This document shows, one piece after another, positions 36,895 to 46,579 of a DNA stretch of 64,000 bases. A program made the position numbers and the translations under genes. Numbering within the stretch: the stretch's first letter is position 1; each line of letters opens with the position of its first letter. Under the pieces are notes generated by a model. That model saw only the letters and a program-made list of their open reading frames with translations, ran no database searches and was not told the DNA's origin. The DNA is from Pacificibacter maritimus (GTDB lineage Bacteria; Pseudomonadota; Alphaproteobacteria; Rhodobacterales; Rhodobacteraceae), in contig NZ_RKQK01000004.1 of assembly GCF_003814915.1 (NCBI RefSeq), forward strand, positions 124,001 through 188,000, written 5' to 3'.

Positions 36895-36934
36895 TTGCGC
36901 TTTGCTGTGAAATATCCGACATTATCTTGCGCAA
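36895..36934. promoter_or_regulatory. Repeated TTGCGC elements between ilvE and petP
   Basis: The ilvE/petP divergent gap (36861-37024) has TTGCGC at 36895-36900 and the palindrome TTGCGCAA at 36927-36934, with a related TTGCGG near 36955. They look like operator half-sites. The cognate regulator is not known; PetP or an Lrp-type protein are guesses. Confidence 0.3.
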
Positions 36935-37024
36935 AGTTTGAATTTCGGTATCAATTGCGGTTGGGAATGTCAATGTGGCTGACATATGACGCTCTTGAAT
37001 GGCAAGTGAGGGGACAAGTACAAT

Positions 37025-37531
37025 ATGGCGGAAAGCAAAGGTACGCAAAGCGGCGAAAGCCTGTTGTTCTTGACTGATGAACAGTTGCGCAAAGGCATTG
37101 AGGCCATGTTTTTTGCCTATCGCGGATTTACCTCGGATCCTGATAAGATTTTGGAAGCACATGGATATGGCAGAGCTCACCATCGCGCTGTCCACTTTAT
37201 TGCCCGTGCTCCTGGAACCACTGTTAATGCTTTGCTTGAGGTTCTCGGCGTCACCAAACAGTCTCTAAACCGCGTTCTGCGCGCGTTGATTGCACATGAA
37301 TTGGTCGAAAGTCGGGTTGGAAAGCAAGACAAGCGTGAGCGCCACCTGCATTTGACCCAAAAGGGGTTGGCGCTTGAGGCTGAGCTATCACAAGCTCAAC
37401 GCACCAGAATGCGCAGAGCCTTTAGTCAGGCAGGGCCAGATGCTGTTGTTGGCTTTAAGCAAGTTCTAGAGGCAATGATGGACGAAGATCAAAAAGCCTA
37501 TTTTAATGCCTTAAAGGAATCTGATCAGTGA
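37025..37531 (+). CDS. petP: MarR-family regulator PetP
   Basis: PetP is the MarR-type partner of the response regulator PetR in Rhodobacter. The 168-residue protein has the winged helix around residues 45-115: TVNALLEVLGVTKQSLNRVLRALIAHELVE is the recognition region and QDKRERHLHLTQKGLALE the wing. The stop overlaps the petR start by 4 bases, so the two are co-translated. Genuine targets in this strain are unknown. Confidence 0.88.
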   Translation: MAESKGTQSGESLLFLTDEQLRKGIEAMFFAYRGFTSDPDKILEAHGYGRAHHRAVHFIARAPGTTVNALLEVLGVTKQSLNRVLRALIAHELVESRVGKQDKRERHLHLTQKGLALEAELSQAQRTRMRRAFSQAGPDAVVGFKQVLEAMMDEDQKAYFNALKESDQ

Positions 37532-38223
37532 GCGATGTGCATCTGTTAATTGTTGACGACGATGAGCGGATCCGCCAGCTTTTGCAAAAGTTTTTAATCC
37601 GCCATGGGTTTTGTGTGACATCAGCAAGAGATGCCGCCCATGCGCGCAGACTTTTAGCCGGCCTTGAATTCGATATGATCGTCATGGATGTGATGATGCC
37701 TGGAGAAGATGGGGTCGCTTTGACGCGCAGTTTGCGTCAAATAATGACCACCCCAATCCTATTGCTGACAGCCAATGGGGAAACCGAACACCGTATTGCA
37801 GGGCTTGAAGCGGGGGCTGACGATTATCTGGCCAAACCCTTCGAGCCACGAGAACTGCTTTTGCGTATCAATGCGGTTTTGCGCCGTGTGCCACAAGTGG
37901 AAGAAGTGGCAGTGCTACCTAAATATCTGCATTTGGGCAGCTTTCGTTATGATGTTGAGCGCGGAGAGCTTTGGGAGGGGGATCACATTGTTCGGCTCAC
38001 CCAAACTGAAGCCCAACTAATGCGCATATTTTCAGCAACCCCCAGTGTTTCTGTGACAAGGGCCGAGCTGGTAGAAAAGCTGGGGCGTGATGGCGGCCAA
38101 GCCCAAGAGCGGGCTGTAGATGTTCAAATTACGCGACTTCGGCGCAAGTTCGAAAAAGACCCGCGTCAACCTAGGTTTTTGCAAACCGTTCGCGGCACAG
38201 GTTATATGCTAAGCCCAGAATAA
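37528..38223 (+). CDS. petR: OmpR-type response regulator PetR
   Basis: PetR is an OmpR/PhoB-class regulator needed for cytochrome synthesis and growth in Rhodobacter capsulatus. The 231-residue protein starts with the acidic pocket LIVDDDERIRQLLQ, has phosphoacceptor Asp in MIVMDVMMPGEDG (about residue 54), Thr in LLLTANGE and Lys in LAKPFEPRELL, then a C-terminal winged helix with ERAVDVQITRLRRKFEKDPRQPRFLQTVRGTGYML. The absence of an adjacent sensor kinase and coupling to petP are characteristic. Confidence 0.92.
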   Translation: MSDVHLLIVDDDERIRQLLQKFLIRHGFCVTSARDAAHARRLLAGLEFDMIVMDVMMPGEDGVALTRSLRQIMTTPILLLTANGETEHRIAGLEAGADDYLAKPFEPRELLLRINAVLRRVPQVEEVAVLPKYLHLGSFRYDVERGELWEGDHIVRLTQTEAQLMRIFSATPSVSVTRAELVEKLGRDGGQAQERAVDVQITRLRRKFEKDPRQPRFLQTVRGTGYMLSPE

Positions 38224-38325
38224 GATGCCCAATCAAAAATGCGAAAACTGCAACTGGTCAAACAGGTGCAATTCCCTGTATGCAGGCCTATATACTCGTG
38301 GGTGGACCTGTCTGGAGATTGAATT

Positions 38326-38568
38326 ATGACCGAAACAAGCGTGTCTGAAATGAGCTTTGAAGTTGCGATGAATGAATTGGATCAGGTTGTTGCTAAGCTT
38401 GAACGCGGTGAAGTCGCGCTTGAGGACAGTATTAATCTGTATAAACGTGGTGCTGAGCTGAAAGCGCATTGCGAAGCCAAGCTAAAAGACGCCGAAGAAA
38501 AAGTTGAAAAAATTTCAGTTGGCGCTGACGGCAAACCCGTTACCGCTCAAGCTGTTGAAGGTCTCTAA
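38326..38568 (+). CDS. xseB: Exodeoxyribonuclease VII small subunit
   Basis: XseB is the small subunit of the single-strand exonuclease VII. The 80-residue helical protein contains SFEVAMNELDQVVAKLERGEVALEDSINLYKRGAELKAHCEAKLKDAEEKVEKI-type sequence, the diagnostic family pattern. It is directly followed by ispA with no gap. GGAG lies just upstream of the start. Confidence 0.97.
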   Translation: MTETSVSEMSFEVAMNELDQVVAKLERGEVALEDSINLYKRGAELKAHCEAKLKDAEEKVEKISVGADGKPVTAQAVEGL

Positions 38569-39435
38569 ATGCAGGCGCGTCTCGACCAATGCCAAGCTTT
38601 GGTGCAAACCTGTTTTGACGCTGTGCTGTCCCCGTTAGGTGACACCAACGTTGAAGCTGGCATGCGTTACGCCCTTCAAGGTGGCAAGAGATTGCGTGCT
38701 TTGTTGGTGGTCGAAAGCGCAGCCTTGCACGAGATCCCTTCAATACAATCAGTGTGGTCTGCCGCAGCAATTGAGGCGATGCATGCCTATAGCCTTGTCC
38801 ACGATGATTTACCCTGCATGGACGACGATGATTTGCGTCGTGGTCAGCCTACGGTGCATAAACGTTGGGATGAAGCCACTGCTGTCTTGGTTGGGGATGC
38901 TCTCCAATCGCTGTCATTTGAGCTTTTGTCGCGTCCGGAGGTCGCCGAATCCAGCCAGATTAGGGTCGATTTGCTGGCTTCACTCGCGCGCGCTTCTGGG
39001 GCGCAGGGCATGGTACTTGGTCAAGCTCAAGATATTGCAGCTGAAACATCTGAAGCGCCACTTGATCTCATGGCGATTACAGAATTGCAGGCGAATAAAA
39101 CAGGCGCTTTAATCGAATGGTCTGCCTGTGCTGGTGCAATCTTAGGTCAAGCAAGCCCTGCGCCGTTGCGTGCATATGCGAAGGCCATTGGACTCGCGTT
39201 CCAAATTCAAGACGATGTTTTGGATGTGATTGGTGATACTGATAAAACAGGTAAAGCCGTCGGAAAAGATCAAGATGCTGGTAAAGCAACTTTTGTCTCG
39301 CTTTTGGGCCTTTCCGGTGCTCAAGGCCGCGCTGCCAAACTTGTTGATGAAGCTTGTGCTGCACTTGATCCCTATGGAAACCGCGCTGAGCCCTTGCGTG
39401 ACATCGCGCGCTTCGTTATCTCGCGCGAAACCTAA
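38569..39435 (+). CDS. ispA: Farnesyl/geranyl diphosphate synthase
   Basis: This prenyl synthase condenses C5 units to C10-C15 diphosphates. The 288-residue protein has both aspartate-rich motifs: HDDLPCMDDDDLRRGQPT (residues about 81-98) and FQIQDDVLDVIGD (about 213-225). The GGKRLRALL segment binds the substrate diphosphate. The xseB-ispA-dxs order is standard in this order of bacteria. Confidence 0.95.
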   Translation: MQARLDQCQALVQTCFDAVLSPLGDTNVEAGMRYALQGGKRLRALLVVESAALHEIPSIQSVWSAAAIEAMHAYSLVHDDLPCMDDDDLRRGQPTVHKRWDEATAVLVGDALQSLSFELLSRPEVAESSQIRVDLLASLARASGAQGMVLGQAQDIAAETSEAPLDLMAITELQANKTGALIEWSACAGAILGQASPAPLRAYAKAIGLAFQIQDDVLDVIGDTDKTGKAVGKDQDAGKATFVSLLGLSGAQGRAAKLVDEACAALDPYGNRAEPLRDIARFVISRET

Positions 39436-39449
39436 GAAAGGCGACCTGA

Positions 39450-41378
39450 ATGCCTGACCACCACAATACCCCCACCCTAGATCGGGTTCATACGCCATCT
39501 GACTTGAGATCTCTCAGTGATGCTGATCTTAAAAACGTGGCATCCGAACTGCGCGCAGAAACAATTGCAGCAGTATCCGAAACAGGCGGACACCTTGGTG
39601 CTGGGCTTGGTGTTGTCGAATTGACGGTGGCATTGCATTCTGTCTTTGATACACCGAAGGATCGTTTGATTTGGGATGTGTCTCACCAATGCTACCCTCA
39701 CAAAATCCTAACTGGTCGCAGGGATCGAATTCGTACCTTGCGCACTAAAAACGGCCTCTCAGGGTTCACTAAGCGATCTGAGAGCCCCTATGACCCCTTT
39801 GGAGCGGCGCACAGTTCAACCTCGATTTCCGCGGCTTTGGGGTTTTCCGTTGCGCGTGATTTGGGTGGCGCACCCGACCCAGCCTTGGGAGACGCAATCG
39901 CTGTGATCGGTGATGGGTCTATGTCCGCAGGTATGGCGTTTGAAGCAATGAACAATGCGGGCCATCTGGGTAAACGTTTGTTTGTTATTCTCAACGACAA
40001 TGAAATGTCGATTGCCGAACCGGTTGGCGCACTCTCAAGCTACCTTTCACGCCTTTATGCGGGGGAGCCCTTTCAAGAACTAAAAGCAGCTGCCAAAGGT
40101 GCAGTATCCCTTTTACCGCCACCGTTCCAAGAAGGGGCGCGCCGCGCAAAAGAGATGCTAAAAGGCATGACTGTCGGTGGAACAATGTTTGAAGAACTGG
40201 GGTTCTCATATGTTGGTCCGATCGATGGCCATGATATGGACCAGCTATTGTCTGTACTGCGCACTGTGAAAACCCGTGCGACAGGCCCAGTATTGATCCA
40301 TGCGATTACCAAAAAGGGCAAAGGTTATGCGCCTGCCGAGAGCGCACAAGACAAAGGGCATGCGACCGGAAAATTTGATGTTTTGACTGGAAAGCAGCAA
40401 AAAGCGACGCCAAATGCGCCCAGCTATACATCCGTTTTTGCCAAATCTCTTGTGACTGAAGCGGAGCATGATGACAAAATTTGTGCCGTGACTGCCGCGA
40501 TGCCCGATGGAACAGGCTTGAATTTATTTGCTGAACGTTATGGATCACGCTGCTTTGACGTTGGTATCGCTGAACAACATGGGGTGACCTTTGCCGCGGG
40601 GCTTGCTGCTGGGGGAATGAAGCCGTTTTGCGCAATGTATTCTACGTTTTTGCAACGCGGGTACGATCAAGTTGTGCACGATGTTGCTATTCAACGTTTG
40701 CCAGTCCGTTTTGCAATTGATCGCGCGGGATTAGTAGGCGCTGATGGGGCAACTCATGCAGGGTCGTTCGATGTGGCATTTTTGGCCAACCTTCCTGGAT
40801 TCGTGGTTATGGCTGCCGCCGATGAAGCTGAGCTCGTACATATGGTCGCCACCGCTGCAGCGCATGATGATGGACCTATCGCATTTCGCTATCCTCGTGG
40901 GGAAGGGGTGGGCGTTGAATTGCCAGAACGCGGCACGCCTTTGGAAATTGGAAAAGGGCGTATCATTCAAAAAGGCGCACGCGTCGCGATTTTGTCCTTT
41001 GGCACGCGCCTAGATGAAGTGCGACGCGCTTGCGAAAGTTTGGCCGCGAAAGGCATCACGCCGACGATTGCAGATGCGCGCTTTGCAAAGCCTTTAGATC
41101 ACACGCTTATTCGTGACCTTGCTGAAAATCACGATGCGCTCATCACAATTGAGGAGGGAGCAATCGGGGGGTTTGGCTCACATGTTGCTGATTTTTTAGC
41201 AAATGATGGTGTGTTCGATCGAGGGTTAAAATATCGTTCGATGGTTCTGCCTGACACCTTCATCGATCAGTCCAGCCCCGAAGATATGTATGCAATGGCA
41301 GGTCTCAATGCTTCCGATATTGAAGCCAAGGTTCTGTCTGTTCTTGGCCTCGCGGATCTCCAGTCCAAGCGCGCTTGA
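39450..41378 (+). CDS. dxs: 1-deoxy-D-xylulose-5-phosphate synthase
   Basis: Dxs makes the first intermediate of the MEP isoprenoid pathway from pyruvate and glyceraldehyde-3-phosphate and uses thiamine diphosphate. The 642-residue protein has the cofactor motif [35 protein letters not shown] (residues about 152-186), [17 protein letters not shown] near the start, and [18 protein letters not shown] in the C-terminal half. It lies 14 bases after ispA. The stop is one base from the convergent SDR gene. Confidence 0.97.
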   Translation: MPDHHNTPTLDRVHTPSDLRSLSDADLKNVASELRAETIAAVSETGGHLGAGLGVVELTVALHSVFDTPKDRLIWDVSHQCYPHKILTGRRDRIRTLRTKNGLSGFTKRSESPYDPFGAAHSSTSISAALGFSVARDLGGAPDPALGDAIAVIGDGSMSAGMAFEAMNNAGHLGKRLFVILNDNEMSIAEPVGALSSYLSRLYAGEPFQELKAAAKGAVSLLPPPFQEGARRAKEMLKGMTVGGTMFEELGFSYVGPIDGHDMDQLLSVLRTVKTRATGPVLIHAITKKGKGYAPAESAQDKGHATGKFDVLTGKQQKATPNAPSYTSVFAKSLVTEAEHDDKICAVTAAMPDGTGLNLFAERYGSRCFDVGIAEQHGVTFAAGLAAGGMKPFCAMYSTFLQRGYDQVVHDVAIQRLPVRFAIDRAGLVGADGATHAGSFDVAFLANLPGFVVMAAADEAELVHMVATAAAHDDGPIAFRYPRGEGVGVELPERGTPLEIGKGRIIQKGARVAILSFGTRLDEVRRACESLAAKGITPTIADARFAKPLDHTLIRDLAENHDALITIEEGAIGGFGSHVADFLANDGVFDRGLKYRSMVLPDTFIDQSSPEDMYAMAGLNASDIEAKVLSVLGLADLQSKRA

Positions 41379-41379
41379 C

Positions 41380-42243
41380 TCAATCTTCTAACGCAAGCAT
41401 CGCTTTGAGGCCGACTTTATAGTCGGGATAACGAAGGGCTACGTCGAGTTCGCTTTTGATGCGGTCATTTTTGACCTTTTTACTCTCGGCATAAAAACTG
41501 CGTGCCATGGGTGTCATCTCTGCTGTTTCAAAAGGAACGGCAGGCGGAATGGGGGCGTTTAGCAACTCGGCTGCATAGCCTATCACATCCTCAGGCGGTG
41601 CTGCGAAATCATCACAAACATTAAATATTTGGCTGGATTGGGGTCTATTTATGGATGCAAGTAATACTTGAGCGATGTCTTCGACGTGAATACGAGAAAA
41701 GACCTGATTGTCTTTGATAATGCGCTTTGCGGTGCCTGCACGCACTTTAACAAACGGGCCTCGACCAGGCCCATAAATACCTGCAAGACGAAATATTTTA
41801 AGATTTAATCCGCAGTCTTGTGCAAAATCGCGCCACTGGGCTTCAGCTTCGACACGTGCTTGGCCTCGCTTGGTTGATGGCGCTAGTGAGGTTGTTTCAT
41901 CAACCCATCCCCCTGCGTGATCACCGTACACACCAGTTGTTGAAAGATACCCGACCCACTCCAAATTTCCGGCAACTGCTTTTAGCTGATCTTTGTAGGT
42001 ATTCAAAAATGGGTCGCCGTTTTCGGCTGGGCCCGCTGAAGTTAAAAAATGGGTCGCCGTTTCCAACGATCCTGTGATGTCTTGATTAGGAACAACAAGG
42101 CAGTCAATTCCCGAATTTCGCAACTTTAGAGCCTTATCTGAACTGCGCGTCGTGCCTGTGATCCGCCACCCTAGGGGCTGAATTATGTCGGTCAATGCCT
42201 GCGCAGAGTACCCGTGACCGAATGAAAAAAGGTGACGTGACAT
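41380..42243 (-). CDS. Atypical SDR / NAD-dependent epimerase (YeeZ-like)
   Basis: A 287-residue nucleotide-sugar-epimerase-like protein. The N-terminal loop is degenerate (LFSFGHGYSAQAL), the catalytic-region YLSTTGVYGDHAGGWVDE and FRLAGIYGPGRGPFVKVRAG blocks match YeeZ-type atypical SDRs, and RIHVEDIAQVL follows. Substrate unknown. The ATG at 42243 has GGAGAA upstream and gives MSRHLFSFGHG; a longer frame begins 26 codons earlier. Residues about 60-85 contain an odd internal nucleotide repeat described separately. Confidence 0.82.
   Translation of the reverse strand: MSRHLFSFGHGYSAQALTDIIQPLGWRITGTTRSSDKALKLRNSGIDCLVVPNQDITGSLETATHFLTSAGPAENGDPFLNTYKDQLKAVAGNLEWVGYLSTTGVYGDHAGGWVDETTSLAPSTKRGQARVEAEAQWRDFAQDCGLNLKIFRLAGIYGPGRGPFVKVRAGTAKRIIKDNQVFSRIHVEDIAQVLLASINRPQSSQIFNVCDDFAAPPEDVIGYAAELLNAPIPPAVPFETAEMTPMARSFYAESKKVKNDRIKSELDVALRYPDYKVGLKAMLALED
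42005..42062. repeat. 18-bp direct repeat inside the SDR gene, read in two frames
   Basis: AAAAATGGGTCGCCGTTT occurs exactly at 42005-42022 and again at 42045-42062. The 40-base offset is not a multiple of three, so on the coding (minus) strand one copy reads ETATHFL and the other NGDPFL. It looks like a small local duplication followed by divergence, or a chance repeat kept in frame by the intervening bases. Confidence 0.85.
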
Positions 42244-42397
42244 CAGTGTATTCTCCGATTTATAGAAATTGATGCGACTGGGCTTGCGTTGTTCATTGAG
42301 TTGATGACAATTGCCGACCATAGGTCGAAGTTCAAGGCTATTTAGAAAAACAACATGGCAGGAAAACCTGTTTCAATCTTATGGAGACAATGACGCG

Positions 42398-43876
42398 ATG
42401 GCCGATCAAGGATTAGAAATCGAAACAGCCCCAGTGAGAGCGTCAGAAAAGTTTTCAGATGCAAAGGCTGCGGTCGTTCGATTGCAAGAACTGTACACCG
42501 AAGCGACAACTTTTTTGATTGACCGTTTTTCAGTGGCAGTAACCAGCAAAATGCCCACTGCGCGCTATCGTGCGTTTTACCCCGAAGTCCGCGTTACCGT
42601 GCGATCTCATGCGTTGACAGACAGCCGTCTGTCCTTTGGCCATGTCTCAAAGCCTGGAGTTTATTCGACAACTGTAACGCGCCCCGATTTGTTCGCAAAT
42701 TACCTTGAAATGCAGTTCGAGTTAGTGATGCGCAATCATGGAATAGAAGTTGAGATAGGTCAGTCTAAAACGCCGCTGCCTGTGCATTTTGCCGTGGCGC
42801 ATGACGATAATATTACTGTCCCACAAGAAGGCGTCATGGAATACCCTCTGCGGGATGTTTTCGACGTTCCTGACCTGCACTCGACCAACGATGATATTGT
42901 AAATGGATCTGGATTTCGCTTTGAAGATGGATCGGAACCGCTCGCACCATTTACGGCGCAGCGTATAGATTACTCCTTGGCTCGATTGGCACACTATACG
43001 GCGACCGATGCAGACCATTTTCAGAACCACATTTTGTTCACGAACTACCAATTTTATGTTTCTGAATTTGAAGCCTTTGCCCGCGAACAACTTGCCAATC
43101 CAGACAGCGGGTATTCCAGCTTTGTCAGCACGGGAAATGTAGAGATCACCGAAGCTGATACACCTATCGATCCAGTGCTAAAAATGCCTCAAATGCCGAC
43201 CTATCACCTAAAGCGTCCCGACGGCTCTGGCGTCACTTTGGTCAATATCGGAGTGGGGCCATCAAATGCAAAAACGGCTACCGATCATATCGCAGTGCTG
43301 CGGCCCCATGCTTGGATCATGGTGGGTCATTGCGCTGGGCTGCGCAATTCGCAGCGACTTGGTGATTTTGTGTTGGCGCATGCATACCTGCGCGAAGATC
43401 ATGTATTGGATGATGATCTTCCTGTCTGGGTGCCAATCCCCGCTTTGGCTGAAATCCAAACATCGCTTGAGACGGCAGTTGAGGACATCACTCAGTTAGA
43501 TGGGTACGATCTAAAACGCATTATGCGGACAGGCACAGTTGCGACAATCGACAATAGAAATTGGGAATTGCGTGATCCATCGGGGCCAATTCAGCGGCTA
43601 TCGCAGTCACGTGCTATTGGTTTGGATATGGAAAGTGCCACTATAGCTGCAAATGGTTTTAGATTTCGTGTTCCCTACGGAACACTGCTGTGTGTGTCCG
43701 ATAAGCCTCTTCATGGGGAATTAAAGTTACCAGGCATGGCGTCCGACTTTTACAAAAACCAAGTTTCGCGCCACCTGCTGATCGGAATTCGTGCGATGGA
43801 AATTTTGCGCGATATGCCGATTGAACGCATTCACAGTCGGAAATTGCGGTCATTTGAGGAAACTGCCTTTCTTTAA
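42398..43876 (+). CDS. amn: AMP nucleosidase
   Basis: Amn hydrolyses AMP to adenine and ribose-5-phosphate, adjusting adenylate pools. The 492-residue protein has the N-terminal AMP-nucleosidase domain (TARYRAFYPEVRVTVRSHALTDSRLSFGHV) and a C-terminal purine phosphorylase-like domain (IMVGHCAGLRNSQRLGDFVLAHAYLREDHVLD; AIGLDMESATIAANGFRFRVPYGTLLCVSDKPLHG). The ATG at 42398 is preceded by GGAGA; an upstream ATG at 42311 would add 29 unlikely residues. Divergent from the SDR gene. Confidence 0.95.
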   Translation: MADQGLEIETAPVRASEKFSDAKAAVVRLQELYTEATTFLIDRFSVAVTSKMPTARYRAFYPEVRVTVRSHALTDSRLSFGHVSKPGVYSTTVTRPDLFANYLEMQFELVMRNHGIEVEIGQSKTPLPVHFAVAHDDNITVPQEGVMEYPLRDVFDVPDLHSTNDDIVNGSGFRFEDGSEPLAPFTAQRIDYSLARLAHYTATDADHFQNHILFTNYQFYVSEFEAFAREQLANPDSGYSSFVSTGNVEITEADTPIDPVLKMPQMPTYHLKRPDGSGVTLVNIGVGPSNAKTATDHIAVLRPHAWIMVGHCAGLRNSQRLGDFVLAHAYLREDHVLDDDLPVWVPIPALAEIQTSLETAVEDITQLDGYDLKRIMRTGTVATIDNRNWELRDPSGPIQRLSQSRAIGLDMESATIAANGFRFRVPYGTLLCVSDKPLHGELKLPGMASDFYKNQVSRHLLIGIRAMEILRDMPIERIHSRKLRSFEETAFL

Positions 43877-44006
43877 AGCGGAAAATCGCCACTAAATCGT
43901 TCGAAATTCTATTATTTATGACACTAGGCGTTGTGTGGCCCCACTATATTCGCTTAGAAATACGCCATAACCCCCTAATCCATGGGGGATACGAGGAGAT
44001 ACAGAC

Positions 44007-44294
44007 ATGTCGAAACCAATGACAAAAACCCAACTTATCGCCGCTTTGGCGGAAGAATTGGGCGCAGACAAAAAAACAGCAGGCACAGCACTTGAAGCTG
44101 TTACTGCGATCATCACACGCGAAGTTTCTGCTGGCGGTGCTGTGACATTGCCTGGCGTTGGCAAAATCTACTGCCGTGAACGTCCAGAGCGCATGGTGCG
44201 TAACCCACAGACGGGTGAGCAAATGAAAAAAGACGCAGACAAAGTTGTTAAAATGACAATTGCTAAAGCGCTTAAAGACAGCGTAAACGGCTAA
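44007..44294 (+). CDS. HU-family DNA-binding protein
   Basis: A 95-residue nucleoid protein of the HU/IHF fold. MTKTQLIAALAEELGADKKTAGTALEAVTAII forms the dimerisation helices; VTLPGVGKIYCRERPERMVRNPQTGEQMKKDADKVVKMTIAKALKDSV contains the beta arms with the intercalating RNPQTG tip. GAGGAGAT precedes the start. It has its own terminator downstream. Confidence 0.95.
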   Translation: MSKPMTKTQLIAALAEELGADKKTAGTALEAVTAIITREVSAGGAVTLPGVGKIYCRERPERMVRNPQTGEQMKKDADKVVKMTIAKALKDSVNG

Positions 44295-44318
44295 TCGTTT
44301 CGAAAGTTTTGTTTAAAG

Positions 44319-44345
44319 GAGTCGTACCGTGGTGCGGCTCTTTTT
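44319..44345 (+). terminator. Terminator after the HU gene
   Basis: GAGTCGTACC (44319-44328) pairs with GGTGCGGCTC (44331-44340), including two T-G pairs, and TTTTT follows. Good rho-independent form. Confidence 0.85.
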
Positions 44346-44368
44346 CTTTGGAATAAGGTGTAAGCGCG

Positions 44369-45229
44369 ATGGATCTAAAAGCGATCATAATGGGCGTGGC
44401 TTTCGTAGTAATGTGGTCATCAGCGTTTACATCTGCGCGGATTATCGTTGCCGATGCGCCTGCTTTGGCATCATTGTCGGTTCGGTTTTTGATGTCAGGT
44501 ATTGCAGGTGTGCTTCTGGCGCGCTTGCTTGGCCAGTCTTGGCAATTCAATCGCAATCAGTGGCGCGCGATCATTGTCTTTGGCGTTTGCCAGAATGCGG
44601 CTTACTTAGGCTTATACTTTTTGGCGATGCGCACAGTTGAAGCCTCGCTTGCTTCTGTGCTGGCCTCGTCGATGCCATTGGTGGTTGCTTTGTTCTCTAC
44701 ATTCTTTCTGAAAGATATTCCCAAACCTATGGCAATCTTAGGCCTGCTTATTGGCTTCATAGGTGTGTTGGTGATCATGGGTACTCGGTTGTCAGCAGGA
44801 AATGACCTGATTGGTATTTTAATGTGTGTCGCCGGAACCATCGCTTTGGCTATCGCTACTATCACTGTGCGCTCTGTAGGTGCGGGGGCAAACGTGCTGA
44901 TGGTGGTCGGGTTGCAAAGTTTGATTGGTAGCGTGATTTTGGCCATCTTATCGCCGATGGTCGATGTTTATCGGGTTCAAATGTCGGCAAGTCTCGTCAT
45001 CGCGATGATCTACACAACCTTTATACCCGGCCTGTTTGCGACATGGCTATGGTTTAAGTTGGTCGAACGGATCGGCACAGTGAAGGGTGCTGCATTTCAC
45101 TTTATGAACCCGTTCTTCGGTGTCGCTATTGCGGCTGTTTTTCTTGGCGAAAGCGTAGGCACATGGGATATCATCGGTGTAGTAACGATTATGATTGGTA
45201 TCTTGGCCGTTCAGTTGTCCAAAGATTGA
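44369..45229 (+). CDS. DMT-superfamily transporter (EamA type)
   Basis: A 286-residue membrane protein with ten predicted spans formed by two EamA repeats. The first repeat holds VMWSSAFTSARIIVADAPALASLSVRFLMSGI, and the second ends AAFHFMNPFFGVAIAAVFLGESVGTWDIIGVVTIMIGI, both typical of drug/metabolite transporters. The substrate cannot be predicted. It is convergent with aroC, with no gap to speak of. Confidence 0.88.
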   Translation: MDLKAIIMGVAFVVMWSSAFTSARIIVADAPALASLSVRFLMSGIAGVLLARLLGQSWQFNRNQWRAIIVFGVCQNAAYLGLYFLAMRTVEASLASVLASSMPLVVALFSTFFLKDIPKPMAILGLLIGFIGVLVIMGTRLSAGNDLIGILMCVAGTIALAIATITVRSVGAGANVLMVVGLQSLIGSVILAILSPMVDVYRVQMSASLVIAMIYTTFIPGLFATWLWFKLVERIGTVKGAAFHFMNPFFGVAIAAVFLGESVGTWDIIGVVTIMIGILAVQLSKD

Positions 45230-45230
45230 T

Positions 45231-46334
45231 CTATCCGCCGAACGTGCCTCGCGGCTTTTCACCGTTTTGACCGCGGTGCAACAGTAGGTGGTCCAAAATG
45301 ACGCAAGCCATCATGGCTTCGCCTACGGGGACAGCGCGGATACCCACACATGGGTCATGGCGACCTTTCGTGATCAAGTTAGTGTCTTCACCTTCTTTGG
45401 TCACGGTTTTACGAGATGTCAGAATTGAACTGGTGGGTTTGACCGCAAAACGCACCACCAAATCTTGACCGGTAGAAATGCCGCCTAGAATGCCGCCCGC
45501 GTGGTTAGACATGTATTCAGGCCCATCTGGCCCCATTCGAATTTCATCGGCATTTTCTTCGCCTGTGAGCATAGCCGCATTCATGCCCTCGCCAATTTCG
45601 ACACCTTTCACAGCATTGATAGACATCATGGCAGAGGCTAAATCAGTGTCGATCTTGGCATAAATCGGTGCTCCTAGTCCAGCAGGAGCCCCCTTTGCGA
45701 CAACCTCCACAACTGCCCCTACAGAGGAACCCGACTTACGGATGTCGTCTAGGTAGGCAGCCCAATTGCTGGCTGTAACCGCGCTGGGCACCCAAAATGG
45801 GTTGTTGTCGATCTCCGACATATCGCGCTCGCCGATAATACGGTTCGGCCCGATTTGGGTCATGTAGCCTTTGATTTCCAAGCTTGGAATGAGCTCTGCC
45901 AACACGGCACGTGCAACTCCGCCAGCGGCAACTCGAGCGGCAGTTTCGCGTGCAGAGGAGCGTCCACCGCCACGGTAATCCCGCAGGCCATATTTTTGGA
46001 AATATGTAATGTCAGCATGACCGGGGCGGAATTTTTCTGCAATATCGCCGTAGTCTTTGGACCGTTGGTCAGTGTTTCGTATCAACAGTTGGATGGGCGT
46101 CCCTGTGGTTTTACCTTCGAACACGCCAGATAATATTTCAACCTGATCTGGCTCACGTCGCTGGGTTGTGTACTTGGACGTACCTGGTTTGCGCTTATCA
46201 AGCCACACTTGGATCATTTCCTCAGTCAACGAAATGCCCGGAGGACACCCGTCTACTGTTGCGCCCAAGGCGGGCCCGTGGCTTTCCCCCCAAGTGGTGA
46301 AACGAAATAGGTGACCGAATGTGTTCATGCTCAT
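45231..46334 (-). CDS. aroC: Chorismate synthase
   Basis: AroC forms chorismate from EPSP, the last step of the shikimate pathway. The 367-residue protein starts [33 protein letters not shown] with the first signature, contains [18 protein letters not shown] (residues about 124-141), and ends with the conserved [27 protein letters not shown]. The third codon ATG is an alternative start and matches most family members. Confidence 0.98.
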   Translation of the reverse strand: MSMNTFGHLFRFTTWGESHGPALGATVDGCPPGISLTEEMIQVWLDKRKPGTSKYTTQRREPDQVEILSGVFEGKTTGTPIQLLIRNTDQRSKDYGDIAEKFRPGHADITYFQKYGLRDYRGGGRSSARETAARVAAGGVARAVLAELIPSLEIKGYMTQIGPNRIIGERDMSEIDNNPFWVPSAVTASNWAAYLDDIRKSGSSVGAVVEVVAKGAPAGLGAPIYAKIDTDLASAMMSINAVKGVEIGEGMNAAMLTGEENADEIRMGPDGPEYMSNHAGGILGGISTGQDLVVRFAVKPTSSILTSRKTVTKEGEDTNLITKGRHDPCVGIRAVPVGEAMMACVILDHLLLHRGQNGEKPRGTFGG

Positions 46335-46441
46335 GGTGTGCTCCTTGATCTCTCACCGTTTAACCTGTGTTGGTCGAATGGAAAAGGGGGCACTGCGCCT
46401 AGGGCTTGCACTTGGTAATATTAACGCTAAGTTGCGACTTA

Positions 46442-46525
46442 CCTCGGGGTGCCACCAGATGTGGCTGAGATGCGCGATGCGGACCCGTAGAACCTGAACC
46501 GGCTAAAACCGGCGGAGGGAAGGTA
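46442..46525 (+). promoter_or_regulatory. TPP riboswitch controlling thiBPQ
   Basis: The conserved thi-box core is all present in order: CGGGGTGCC (46445-46453), GGCTGAGATG (46463-46472), GACCCGTAGAACCTGA (about 46482-46497), an apical CCGG..CCGG stem, and GGAGGGAAGGT (about 46514-46524). It lies about 55 bases before the thiB start, in the leader. In this class binding of thiamine pyrophosphate lowers expression of thiamine uptake genes. Confidence 0.96.
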
Positions 46526-46579
46526 TGAGACTCGCATGAGCCCACCTTTTTCTTCGCCCATTTTTTAATGGAGCGAGCT

